DNA from: UBA2287 sp964479665
GTDB lineage: Bacteria; Bacteroidota; Bacteroidia; Bacteroidales; Tenuifilaceae
Length of the DNA stretch: 64,000 bases
Assembly: GCA_964479665.1 (NCBI GenBank)
Contig: CAYZNN010000008.1
Location: forward strand, 1-64,000
Direction of reading: 5' to 3'
The notes under the pieces are model-generated. The model was given only the letters and a program-made list of their open reading frames with translations. It was not told where the DNA came from and searched no databases. Shown piece after piece: positions 8,414 to 17,884 of the stretch. Positions within the stretch are counted from its first letter, which is position 1, and every line of letters starts with the position of its first letter. The position numbers and the translations under genes are program-made.

Positions 8414-9358
8414 CTAATTGAACGATAGAAGAATTAATCCCACAGAGAAAGGATAAACTTCTGGACCTTTCCCTTTTTCGAATAGCGGTGTAGGGTAAAA
8501 ATTTGCAAACAACTTGAGTCCTCTGTAACCAACCCTTGCAGTAAGGCCATATCGAAAAGAGAACAGATTAAAATCGTCCTTTACTTTATCCTTTTTTTCT
8601 CCATTGAACTCATACTCAACCTTAGAGTGGGTTCCTAAACGCACTCCACCAATTACCCCGGTAGATATGAAAATTCGTTTTGAGTCACTTCCCACAGGTA
8701 TTTGAAATTCAAAAAGAAGCGGAACAACAAGTTGTTGAGTAGAGAATTTCGTCTTGGTTACTTTATATCCAGCCAATATATAAGTGCTATCAGCAACTGT
8801 AACTCCGTTTTGAACTTTAAAGTTTGTACTGTTTCTAAAGTGATAGTCGTTAAACTCAAGCCCAAGGCCTGTAACCAAGCCCGCTTTATTGGTTCCAAAA
8901 CCAATGCTTTGCTGTAAAAAGTTTAAGTTTATGTTCCACGAACGGCCCTGTTTCAATTCCATAAACTTCAAATCACCATCCATAACTGTAGATTTATTCG
9001 GGGTTAAATACCCATTAAATCCCCATTCAAACCCAGCCCAATGTCCTTTGAATCTTCTTTCTCTTTTAAATTCTGGGTACGTTTTTCTTTCAGGAATCTC
9101 AACTGTTGTTGTTCCATCTTCTTTTCCAATAACAACAATATTCCTTTTACCCAAACGAATAACGGTTGTATCGGCTTTAGTTGTTTCCCTGATTGGGTTA
9201 AAACTTGCTTTGGAATTAACAACTTCGGAGTTTAATGTATCGAAAACAATTGTAGTGTCGGCATCCTCTACTTCGGTTAGTCGTTTTTCGAGATTGTTTT
9301 GAGCGTAAGACGTGCTAAATACAAGCAAAATGCTTACAGTGAAGATAATGGTTTTCAT
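8414..9358 (-). CDS. Secreted outer-membrane beta-barrel protein (PorT-like fold)
   Basis: The 314-residue protein has a signal peptide (MKTIIFTVSILLVFSTSYAQ). An N-terminal linker of about 90 residues follows, rich in Asp and Thr (DADTTIVFDTLNSE), then alternating amphipathic strands typical of a small outer-membrane barrel. Glycine/aromatic segments such as GHWAGFEWGFNGYLTP are typical of Bacteroidota OmpA/PorT-like barrels. The last residues are FSVGLILLSFN, ending in an aromatic/hydrophobic pattern suited to barrel assembly. It follows an ECF sigma factor and its probable partner on the same strand and may belong to that regulon. No specific function can be assigned. Confidence 0.7.
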   Translation of the reverse strand: MKTIIFTVSILLVFSTSYAQNNLEKRLTEVEDADTTIVFDTLNSEVVNSKASFNPIRETTKADTTVIRLGKRNIVVIGKEDGTTTVEIPERKTYPEFKRERRFKGHWAGFEWGFNGYLTPNKSTVMDGDLKFMELKQGRSWNINLNFLQQSIGFGTNKAGLVTGLGLEFNDYHFRNSTNFKVQNGVTVADSTYILAGYKVTKTKFSTQQLVVPLLFEFQIPVGSDSKRIFISTGVIGGVRLGTHSKVEYEFNGEKKDKVKDDFNLFSFRYGLTARVGYRGLKLFANFYPTPLFEKGKGPEVYPFSVGLILLSFN

Positions 9359-9426
9359 ATTTTGATAGTTAATTGGTTAATTTCGCCTGTATGACGGATC
9401 AATGTTTTAAAAAGTTACAGGCTAAA

Positions 9427-10467
9427 CTACTTTTTGTTTTTTACTGGACGTGATATGGCGAATAGGCCGGCTTCGAAAGTAATACGTGTTAGGTTTCCAT
9501 CTGAATCTCTTTGGCCATTTAATGAAATGGTTGACTCGGTAAAATTCGACAACCTATTTATTCCCATTTCTGCCAATTCGAAGAGTCCTATCTCCTTCTT
9601 GGAGTTTTCTGCTAAATTAACAATAGGTATTTCATTTGGGTTACTAATTAAAACCAGGTCGGCAAAAGTTAATTTTGGCTCACTGATTACCGCGCTAACA
9701 ATTTTTTGGACCCCAATGGGTTTAATTGTTTCGAATGAAATATAATTGGCTATGTAATTTTCAACTTCTTTCTGATCCCCGTTATTTTCATAAGATTTTT
9801 CTATCGCCTTTTCATTTCTGATATTATCAATCCCATCATTTTTAACAATGATTGGAATATTCGACTTCGAATCCGGTTCAGCCTTATATAAAGAGGAATC
9901 GACTGTATTTACCTCTATTGCAAAGTTTTCAATTATATTATTGTTAGTTATAGTTTTAAAATAAAAATACCCGAGAGACAGCAATAGGGCAAAAGTAGCA
10001 GCAATTGAAGAAAGGGTTCGAACTTGCTTGTAAGTTAGATTAAAGGCAGGGGTTCTTTTAAGTTCGATTTTTCCTTTAAACCTTTCCTTTGGCGATGGCT
10101 TTAACTTTAGTTCGTGTATAATATCATATTCATCTTGATTTTCTTTACTTTTAAGAACCAATACCTTTAAGCGCTCCTTTTGTTCCAAGGTAATATCTTC
10201 CTCCATTTCAGCAATGGAAAGCTCTTCCAATTCATTCATTTCTATGGAAACTTCTTCTTGTTTTATTAATAGTTGCTTTTGAATGAAAGTAATATTATCT
10301 GAGGGTTCTAGTTTACTATTCTGTAACTCGTCTAGCTCTTCCTTTAGATGGGGGTACTGCAAAAGGAAGTTGTTGAGTTCCTCTAATTGATTAGCAGAAA
10401 GCGCTCCATCCATTTTATCGATGAAATAAAAAATATAGTTTTCAATATTTATTCTGCTGTTTATCAT
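9427..10467 (-). CDS. Single-pass membrane protein, probable anti-sigma factor
   Basis: The 346-residue protein is not recognised by family. The first 150 residues are acidic, helical and cytoplasmic-looking, beginning with a segment that resembles the short N-terminal anti-sigma region found in Bacteroidota (DGALSANQLEELNNFLLQYP). A single transmembrane helix lies at about 150-170 (IAATFALLLSLGYFYF), and the C-terminal 175 residues would be periplasmic. Its start overlaps the sigma factor stop by four bases (ATGA), indicating co-translation. The anti-sigma role is inferred from topology and this coupling. Confidence 0.6.
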   Translation of the reverse strand: MINSRINIENYIFYFIDKMDGALSANQLEELNNFLLQYPHLKEELDELQNSKLEPSDNITFIQKQLLIKQEEVSIEMNELEELSIAEMEEDITLEQKERLKVLVLKSKENQDEYDIIHELKLKPSPKERFKGKIELKRTPAFNLTYKQVRTLSSIAATFALLLSLGYFYFKTITNNNIIENFAIEVNTVDSSLYKAEPDSKSNIPIIVKNDGIDNIRNEKAIEKSYENNGDQKEVENYIANYISFETIKPIGVQKIVSAVISEPKLTFADLVLISNPNEIPIVNLAENSKKEIGLFELAEMGINRLSNFTESTISLNGQRDSDGNLTRITFEAGLFAISRPVKNKK

Positions 10468-10949
10468 AAAACTAATTCTGGTGTTTTAATGTATTTCTTT
10501 AATGTTAATCTTCCTCGATATATGTAAACCTTCACTTGCGATTCGTTGAGCCCTGTTATCTCTCCAATTTCATTATATGAATAACCTTCATAGTCTCTTA
10601 AAAGAATAACTGACCTTTGAATTTCTGGAAGCTTCTTTAGCGCTTCGTGCAATATTTCCTGTAAATCACAATATTCTTTGTTTGTACTGAAACTGCTTGG
10701 ATTTATTGTATCAATGTTTGTTTCTCGTTTATTTTTTCTGATTACATCGATACTAGCATGATATGCAGTGGTAAAAAGGTACGATTTTACTTTTTCAAAA
10801 TTTACATTTTCACGTTTAACCCAAAGCCTTTCAAAGGTATCCTGTACAATATCGTTAGCAACATCGTTGTTATTCAATGTTTTAAGAACAAAGCGATACA
10901 GCCTATCGGCAAACTCTTCTACGCTCTGGTTATATTCGGAAACCGTCAT
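10464..10949 (-). CDS. ECF-type RNA polymerase sigma factor
   Basis: The 161-residue protein has sigma-70 region 2 at about residues 10-75 (FADRLYRFVLKTLNNNDVANDIVQDTFERLW, quoted here only to VQDTFERLW as the -10 recognition part). Region 4 lies at about 105-155 (LPEIQRSVILLRDYEGYSY, then NEIGEITGLNESQVKVYIYR). It directs transcription of a small regulon and is probably controlled by the coupled membrane protein downstream. The barrel gene after that is a candidate target. Confidence 0.9.
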   Translation of the reverse strand: MTVSEYNQSVEEFADRLYRFVLKTLNNNDVANDIVQDTFERLWVKRENVNFEKVKSYLFTTAYHASIDVIRKNKRETNIDTINPSSFSTNKEYCDLQEILHEALKKLPEIQRSVILLRDYEGYSYNEIGEITGLNESQVKVYIYRGRLTLKKYIKTPELVL

Positions 10950-11019
10950 TTAATTAAATTACACCTGTGTGACGTTTCAGTTAGCATAAAGTTACAGACC
11001 TGTTAAAATATTTTAAAAA

Positions 11020-13171
11020 AGAAAGGCGGGATAACCCCGCCTTTCCGTGTATGCTGTAAATGGTCTAGCGCTTCACCATGCGGGCCACGCGGGTGGCCCC
11101 GCCCTCGCCCGTGAGGGTCACCAGGTACACCCCGGCCGGCAGCTGCGCGGCCCCCACCTCGAGGGTTGGGCCCCCGGCATGCTGCGCCCGCAGCACCGGC
11201 TGACCCAGGATGCTGTGCACCGCCACGCTCCGAACCCGGTCCGCCCCGGCGATCACGATCCGGTCCCCGAAGGGGTTCGGGTACAGCTGCACGCCCGCCA
11301 GCGCCTCCGAACCGATGCCCGTGGGCACCAGCGTCAGCGGCATGGCCATGTCGTGGTCCGTAACCTCCAGGCTGCCCTCATGCGCGTGGCAGTCGGCGTG
11401 GGTCACCGTGTATGCGTACGTGCCCGGCACCAGCGCGATGCTGGCCGCGCCGGCCGCATCCGTCGTCAGCTCCTCGCCCCCGATGGCGATCGTCGCGCCC
11501 GCCAGCGGCTGCTCATCCGTGGTGGTCACCACGAAGGACACCGTGTAGGTGGTGACCGCGGGGTTCAGCACCACCGCTACGCTCACCGGTTCGCTGGCCA
11601 CGGCCACCGTGCCGCTCTGGGGCTCGTACCCCTCGGCCGTTACCGTGTAGGCGTGGAAGCCCACCGGCAGGTTCAGGCTCGCTCCGCCCGTCGCGTCGGT
11701 CGTCAGCGTGCCCCCGCCGATGGCGATCGTCGCGCCCGCCAGCGCGTCCGTTCCGTCGGTCACCGTGAAGGTCACCGCGTACTCATCGGCCGGTACGTCC
11801 ACGCAGCTCAGCTGCGCCGACCAGCCCGCCTTCACCACCGATCCGTCGCTCTTGAAGAGGAACGTCAGCGATCCCGTGGTGGACGTGAAGGGGCCCGGCA
11901 GCGCCGTGCCGCAGAACGTGCCCAGCAGCGTGCCCTCCGTGCTCGCTCCGTCGTACACCTTCAGGTGGTCGTACGTGCAGCCCGTGTTGCTCTCCACTTC
12001 GAAGCTCAGGAACGTGACCCGTACCCGTGCGCCTTCAACGCCCGGATTCACCGTCAGGGTGTGGTTCTCGCTGTTGTTGTAGCTGCCCGAGGCGCCCCCC
12101 GTATCGTAGAACAGCGAGTTGCAGGTGCTCACCGTGCCCGTGTGCATCAGCACCGTGCCCCCGGGGAGGCCCGTGATGAAGCCCCAGGTGGCGCAGCCCG
12201 TGGCCGGGCCCACCCCGTTCTTCGGTACAACCCTCCATACGTAGTGCGTGCCCGGGGTCAGACCCTCCGGTACGTAGCTGTTCGTGGCCACCGTGGCCGT
12301 CGGCTCTGCGGGCAGGGTTCCGGCTCCCAGGTACACGTCGTACGCGTTGGAGCCCAGCACCACGTCCCACGAAAGGGTCAGCCCCGTGCTGGCGCCCACC
12401 GTACCGTCGGCTGGGTAAGGGTTCCCAGCGCAGGCCGGGGGATCCGTCAGCGTGATGCAGCTGAAGTTCGCTTGCCAGCCGTTTTTCACAACAACGCCGT
12501 CGGAAGTAAATTTAAAGGTAATTGCACCCGTTTCGTGGGTTGAGAAGATAGTGCCGGGACTATTTGTTCCGGAATATGTGCCTATTAGGGGAGATGATGT
12601 ACTTGGCCCGTTATAGATATATAGGTAATCGTAACCACTTTCAACGTCAAAACTGGTAAATGTGAATGCTAGAATTGAATTGGTAGAGGTTGGGTAGAAC
12701 GTTTTAGTGAAGTTTTCACTATTAGCATATTGCCCATTGGCTCCTCCCGAATCGTAGAACTTGCCGATGCAGGCCGTTACCGGGGTGCTGCTCATGGGGT
12801 ACTCGGGGATGTACCCGATCACCGTGCTGAGCTCCTTGCTGGCGGCGTACTCGCCCGCGGTGGCGGTGACGGTGAAGGCCGCAGCCGTCTCCAGCGGGGT
12901 ATCACCGCTGGCCGTTACCTCGAACGATGCGCTGGTGGATGCGCCCGCTGCCAGGCTGCCCAGGTTCAGCGGGTTGGTGCCACCGAGGGTTACGTAGGGG
13001 CTGGCCGTGCTGAGGGCTGCCTGCAGGTCGGTCGCATCGGCTGCGCCCGTGTTGCTGATGGCGATCTCCGCGCTGGCCGTTTCGCCCGGATCCAGAATGC
13101 CCGGGATGCCCGTGCCGCCGTCCTCGATCGTCAGGCCGCCGATGGTCAGCACGGGGGCGTTGGCCTTGATT
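11020..13171. repeat. Long direct repeat, copy A (GC-rich 3' tail of the Rgp-like gene)
   Basis: This 2,152-bp segment recurs at 15733-17884 with a constant offset of 4,713 bases. Reading both copies side by side I saw no difference, and the encoded 702 residues are the same. It begins at the terminator hairpin beyond the gene and ends in frame inside the coding region at the IKANAPV boundary. It is strikingly GC-rich except for about 12475-12760, which has host-like AT-rich composition. It behaves as an exchangeable gene tail kept uniform by recent duplication or gene conversion. Confidence 0.95.
11021..11045 (-). terminator. Terminator of the Rgp-like protease gene (part of the repeat)
   Basis: GAAAGGCGGG and CCCGCCTTTC form a perfect 10-bp stem with a 5-base loop. 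On the minus strand it is followed by TTTTTTAAAA. The hairpin lies inside the long repeat, so the same terminator serves both protease genes. Confidence 0.9.
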
Positions 13172-15549
13172 GAAAAGTTTTGCGACCACTCATAATTTTC
13201 TCCATTGTATGAACCGGTAATTGTTATGGTGAAAAGAAGAGCAGTTTGATTAGGTACATTGTTCGCTATAGAAATTTCAAACAGGTCGTTGATACTTACT
13301 ACCTGATCGGGATCGATAGTTCCAACTTGAGCATAGCCAGAAAGTATAGAAACATATTCACTTTCAGTGCTTATAGTTGCAGTAACATCGGTGGCGGTAT
13401 ATGGAGCATCGGAAATATTTTCTAGCTCAATATTAATTCCTATCTGCTGTCCATAATTAGGCAAAGCTGTTGTTGCAAAAGATTTAAGTACTACATAAGG
13501 CTCATCGGCAGGAACTGCTGAAATGGTACCTGTATAGGTTTGCTTATTGTAACCGGTAACGGTAATAATTAAATCGACTGGTGTTACAATAGGATTCTCG
13601 AAGCTAATTGTTGCCGAACCAGATTCAACTGTTCCTTTTCCAACCAGTACAACATTATCACTTCCGTCGATATACGAAACAGCTGCAATTGCACCATCGG
13701 TATCGCAACTTACGCTAAAGGTTGTTGCCCCAAGGAAGATCGTTGGATTGTGTGTTACGGTCATTTCGGCGGGTGTATTGGTTCGTATGACCATCGATGG
13801 ATCACCAAAAATTACCCAAGTGTTGGTCATATTGTAACCATCGGTTCCATAAACATCGTTCATGTTCATACAACCATTAACCGTAATACCTCCGAAGGTT
13901 CTTTTAATATTACCAGAATAACTCTCAACTAAAATATCATTCATTTCATCTTGCCCGCGCATGGGAGAGTTCCAGCTCTGATTAATGGAACCTGCAATAA
14001 TTGCTATTGCTCCTGTTGGTCCCTCGGGTTTGCGAGACCTAACAAACCCTTCTGCAAAACAATTTTGGCCAACAAATCTACCATTTACACAAGCTACATC
14101 GAATACAAATGGAAGCTTATTTACATTTGTCAAACTAGACATATTGTTTAAACCAAAACCCGAAGTAACCCAGTAGGTATCGGATCCATGTCCAACGTAG
14201 TTAGCAATACCCCTTCCTTGGTTTAAATTTGTAACAACTGTAGCGGCTGTTGCGCCTGGATCGTAAACCTGATCGACACTTGTATAATTAAAGTTTAGAA
14301 GTTTGCCTCTAATAATGTTCATGTGCTGAATATCTGACTCGCCGTTATCTCCCTGGCTGCCTCCACCTTCAGACGAAGCAAGTCCCATTCCGTTTTTAAG
14401 CCAAGTATCTGCCGTGGTTAAATCGCGCTCATAAGTAATAACCCTGTTAACCTGAGTTTGAACATCTTCTAAGGACTCAGCAGAGAAACGGCCAATGAAA
14501 ACCTCTGCATAAGCATCATTTCCAGTAATAAATCCATAAGCAGGATCGCAGTAGGCCGGAGAGGGTGATGTTCCTGTTAGGGTTTTTTGTATTGTATGAA
14601 CATGGCTTCCATCGCCAACCAACAGAACAAACATAAGTCCTGCTTCGCTATTATACTGATCTGCAATATAGGTGGTTAGGGTTGCTGCACTTCCTCCAAT
14701 GTCGGTATAATTTACTAAAGTAGTAGGTTGGCCCTTTTGATTTTTCCAGTTTACAAAAGGCTTCATTGCATCCATATAAGTTGAATGGGCAACCACTATC
14801 AATCTTCCTTCTTCACCAACAGGTGTATACTTTGCACGTGTTGAGTAGTTTAAAAAGTTGCGTCTGTAAATTTTATCAAACTCCGAATAAACTTTTAAGT
14901 TCTTTCTGGAATCTATCAACTCGTTAGCGCCTCTTTCATTCTTTGAATGAATATTCACAACAATTTCTTTATAAACCCTCAACGTTTTAGTAACAGGATT
15001 GTATTGTACTGGAAAAACTTCAACAGTTTGGCCTCTAAAGTCGCGAAGAATATATGGTTCACGAAGTTGAGCAAGTTGACCCGGGAAAAATTCATCGTTT
15101 TTATAAACTTTGCCTTTTTCATAGGGTATGAGGTTAGGATTTACATCTCGAGTTAAAATTCCTTTTGAAGGAGCAACTTCAATATTGAAAAACTCAACAT
15201 AGTCGCCAGGAATAACCTCAACGCTAGTATTTCCTAATTCCGGAATAATAACGGATGCGGTTAAATATAGAAGATCTGGGCAACCCTTTTCTTGAATATT
15301 TGGCGCCTTTTTAGAATTGATTGTTTGGGCGATACCATAATCCGTTACAACCTCGTTAAAATTAATTTCGTTTAAATTAAACTTAAGCGAAATTTTGTCG
15401 GATAAATCCGACAGAAGAGTTACTTTCTGCTCTTGCGTACCGGGGCTACCCAAAACCACAGAATGACTCTGCGTTTGACCCACAATACTTGCCAAGAGAA
15501 GCAGGAAAATAGAACTCCCTAAAGCAAGTGTTTTGTTAAGTTTTTTCAT
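11065..15549 (-). CDS. Rgp-type gingipain-like cysteine protease (C25) with T9SS type A tail
   Basis: The 1,494-residue secreted protein has a signal peptide (MKKLNKTLALGSSIFLLLLA), a propeptide to about residue 225 and a C25 peptidase domain at about 245-600. The catalytic pair is intact: His454 in VGHGSDTYW and Cys487 in FDVACVNG, the latter matching arginine-specific gingipain (Rgp). Residues 605-790 hold Ig/CARDB-like domains. From about 793 the protein is identical to the neighbouring Kgp-like protease: a CARDB-like domain, CUB (925-1032), an FN3-like domain, a second CUB (1140-1250), two carboxypeptidase-regulatory-like repeats and a type A sorting domain (about 1413-1494, YPNPFGDRIVI to RMVKR). 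Export is expected by Sec and T9SS. Arg specificity is inferred from the Cys-side motif. Confidence 0.9.
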   Translation of the reverse strand: MKKLNKTLALGSSIFLLLLASIVGQTQSHSVVLGSPGTQEQKVTLLSDLSDKISLKFNLNEINFNEVVTDYGIAQTINSKKAPNIQEKGCPDLLYLTASVIIPELGNTSVEVIPGDYVEFFNIEVAPSKGILTRDVNPNLIPYEKGKVYKNDEFFPGQLAQLREPYILRDFRGQTVEVFPVQYNPVTKTLRVYKEIVVNIHSKNERGANELIDSRKNLKVYSEFDKIYRRNFLNYSTRAKYTPVGEEGRLIVVAHSTYMDAMKPFVNWKNQKGQPTTLVNYTDIGGSAATLTTYIADQYNSEAGLMFVLLVGDGSHVHTIQKTLTGTSPSPAYCDPAYGFITGNDAYAEVFIGRFSAESLEDVQTQVNRVITYERDLTTADTWLKNGMGLASSEGGGSQGDNGESDIQHMNIIRGKLLNFNYTSVDQVYDPGATAATVVTNLNQGRGIANYVGHGSDTYWVTSGFGLNNMSSLTNVNKLPFVFDVACVNGRFVGQNCFAEGFVRSRKPEGPTGAIAIIAGSINQSWNSPMRGQDEMNDILVESYSGNIKRTFGGITVNGCMNMNDVYGTDGYNMTNTWVIFGDPSMVIRTNTPAEMTVTHNPTIFLGATTFSVSCDTDGAIAAVSYIDGSDNVVLVGKGTVESGSATISFENPIVTPVDLIITVTGYNKQTYTGTISAVPADEPYVVLKSFATTALPNYGQQIGINIELENISDAPYTATDVTATISTESEYVSILSGYAQVGTIDPDQVVSINDLFEISIANNVPNQTALLFTITITGSYNGENYEWSQNFSIKANAPVLTIGGLTIEDGGTGIPGILDPGETASAEIAISNTGAADATDLQAALSTASPYVTLGGTNPLNLGSLAAGASTSASFEVTASGDTPLETAAAFTVTATAGEYAASKELSTVIGYIPEYPMSSTPVTACIGKFYDSGGANGQYANSENFTKTFYPTSTNSILAFTFTSFDVESGYDYLYIYNGPSTSSPLIGTYSGTNSPGTIFSTHETGAITFKFTSDGVVVKNGWQANFSCITLTDPPACAGNPYPADGTVGASTGLTLSWDVVLGSNAYDVYLGAGTLPAEPTATVATNSYVPEGLTPGTHYVWRVVPKNGVGPATGCATWGFITGLPGGTVLMHTGTVSTCNSLFYDTGGASGSYNNSENHTLTVNPGVEGARVRVTFLSFEVESNTGCTYDHLKVYDGASTEGTLLGTFCGTALPGPFTSTTGSLTFLFKSDGSVVKAGWSAQLSCVDVPADEYAVTFTVTDGTDALAGATIAIGGGTLTTDATGGASLNLPVGFHAYTVTAEGYEPQSGTVAVASEPVSVAVVLNPAVTTYTVSFVVTTTDEQPLAGATIAIGGEELTTDAAGAASIALVPGTYAYTVTHADCHAHEGSLEVTDHDMAMPLTLVPTGIGSEALAGVQLYPNPFGDRIVIAGADRVRSVAVHSILGQPVLRAQHAGGPTLEVGAAQLPAGVYLVTLTGEGGATRVARMVKR

Positions 15550-15732
15550 TGTTAAAAGTTTAGGTTAAACAGCCTGTAAATCGAATAACAAATTTGGGTC
15601 ACAAGTTATTAAAAACATCGATATAAAATAGTTCCCGTATAATGTGTAATAAATCACACGATTATATGTGTCTCTCAATCTGATACTTAATGATTGTTTA
15701 GAATGACAATAAATTGCGTTGTTTAAAAATTG

Positions 15733-17884
15733 AGAAAGGCGGGATAACCCCGCCTTTCCGTGTATGCTGTAAATGGTCTAGCGCTTCACCATGCGGGCCA
15801 CGCGGGTGGCCCCGCCCTCGCCCGTGAGGGTCACCAGGTACACCCCGGCCGGCAGCTGCGCGGCCCCCACCTCGAGGGTTGGGCCCCCGGCATGCTGCGC
15901 CCGCAGCACCGGCTGACCCAGGATGCTGTGCACCGCCACGCTCCGAACCCGGTCCGCCCCGGCGATCACGATCCGGTCCCCGAAGGGGTTCGGGTACAGC
16001 TGCACGCCCGCCAGCGCCTCCGAACCGATGCCCGTGGGCACCAGCGTCAGCGGCATGGCCATGTCGTGGTCCGTAACCTCCAGGCTGCCCTCATGCGCGT
16101 GGCAGTCGGCGTGGGTCACCGTGTATGCGTACGTGCCCGGCACCAGCGCGATGCTGGCCGCGCCGGCCGCATCCGTCGTCAGCTCCTCGCCCCCGATGGC
16201 GATCGTCGCGCCCGCCAGCGGCTGCTCATCCGTGGTGGTCACCACGAAGGACACCGTGTAGGTGGTGACCGCGGGGTTCAGCACCACCGCTACGCTCACC
16301 GGTTCGCTGGCCACGGCCACCGTGCCGCTCTGGGGCTCGTACCCCTCGGCCGTTACCGTGTAGGCGTGGAAGCCCACCGGCAGGTTCAGGCTCGCTCCGC
16401 CCGTCGCGTCGGTCGTCAGCGTGCCCCCGCCGATGGCGATCGTCGCGCCCGCCAGCGCGTCCGTTCCGTCGGTCACCGTGAAGGTCACCGCGTACTCATC
16501 GGCCGGTACGTCCACGCAGCTCAGCTGCGCCGACCAGCCCGCCTTCACCACCGATCCGTCGCTCTTGAAGAGGAACGTCAGCGATCCCGTGGTGGACGTG
16601 AAGGGGCCCGGCAGCGCCGTGCCGCAGAACGTGCCCAGCAGCGTGCCCTCCGTGCTCGCTCCGTCGTACACCTTCAGGTGGTCGTACGTGCAGCCCGTGT
16701 TGCTCTCCACTTCGAAGCTCAGGAACGTGACCCGTACCCGTGCGCCTTCAACGCCCGGATTCACCGTCAGGGTGTGGTTCTCGCTGTTGTTGTAGCTGCC
16801 CGAGGCGCCCCCCGTATCGTAGAACAGCGAGTTGCAGGTGCTCACCGTGCCCGTGTGCATCAGCACCGTGCCCCCGGGGAGGCCCGTGATGAAGCCCCAG
16901 GTGGCGCAGCCCGTGGCCGGGCCCACCCCGTTCTTCGGTACAACCCTCCATACGTAGTGCGTGCCCGGGGTCAGACCCTCCGGTACGTAGCTGTTCGTGG
17001 CCACCGTGGCCGTCGGCTCTGCGGGCAGGGTTCCGGCTCCCAGGTACACGTCGTACGCGTTGGAGCCCAGCACCACGTCCCACGAAAGGGTCAGCCCCGT
17101 GCTGGCGCCCACCGTACCGTCGGCTGGGTAAGGGTTCCCAGCGCAGGCCGGGGGATCCGTCAGCGTGATGCAGCTGAAGTTCGCTTGCCAGCCGTTTTTC
17201 ACAACAACGCCGTCGGAAGTAAATTTAAAGGTAATTGCACCCGTTTCGTGGGTTGAGAAGATAGTGCCGGGACTATTTGTTCCGGAATATGTGCCTATTA
17301 GGGGAGATGATGTACTTGGCCCGTTATAGATATATAGGTAATCGTAACCACTTTCAACGTCAAAACTGGTAAATGTGAATGCTAGAATTGAATTGGTAGA
17401 GGTTGGGTAGAACGTTTTAGTGAAGTTTTCACTATTAGCATATTGCCCATTGGCTCCTCCCGAATCGTAGAACTTGCCGATGCAGGCCGTTACCGGGGTG
17501 CTGCTCATGGGGTACTCGGGGATGTACCCGATCACCGTGCTGAGCTCCTTGCTGGCGGCGTACTCGCCCGCGGTGGCGGTGACGGTGAAGGCCGCAGCCG
17601 TCTCCAGCGGGGTATCACCGCTGGCCGTTACCTCGAACGATGCGCTGGTGGATGCGCCCGCTGCCAGGCTGCCCAGGTTCAGCGGGTTGGTGCCACCGAG
17701 GGTTACGTAGGGGCTGGCCGTGCTGAGGGCTGCCTGCAGGTCGGTCGCATCGGCTGCGCCCGTGTTGCTGATGGCGATCTCCGCGCTGGCCGTTTCGCCC
17801 GGATCCAGAATGCCCGGGATGCCCGTGCCGCCGTCCTCGATCGTCAGGCCGCCGATGGTCAGCACGGGGGCGTTGGCCTTGATT
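15733..17884. repeat. Long direct repeat, copy B (GC-rich 3' tail of the Kgp-like gene)
   Basis: Second copy of the 2,152-bp segment at 11020-13171. It again starts at the terminator hairpin and ends in frame at the IKANAPV boundary, after which the two genes diverge at once. Flanks are AT-rich on both sides, and the AT-rich CUB island is at about 17188-17473. There is no transposase or inverted terminal repeat, so homologous recombination is a better explanation than transposition. Confidence 0.95.
15734..15758 (-). terminator. Terminator of the Kgp-like protease gene (part of the repeat)
   Basis: Same 10-bp GAAAGGCGGG / CCCGCCTTTC hairpin as at 11021-11045. On the minus strand the downstream T run (TCAATTTTTAAAC) is outside the repeat and weaker. 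The stretch 15550-15732 between the two genes holds no other feature I can support. Confidence 0.85.

Noticed and set aside
11047..12543. 498-codon open frame on the plus strand inside repeat copy A (also 15760-17256 in copy B)
   Set aside because: It is antisense to the protease tail, is rich in Arg, Gly, His and Ala as expected for a shadow of GC-rich coding DNA, and its protein has no recognisable domain.
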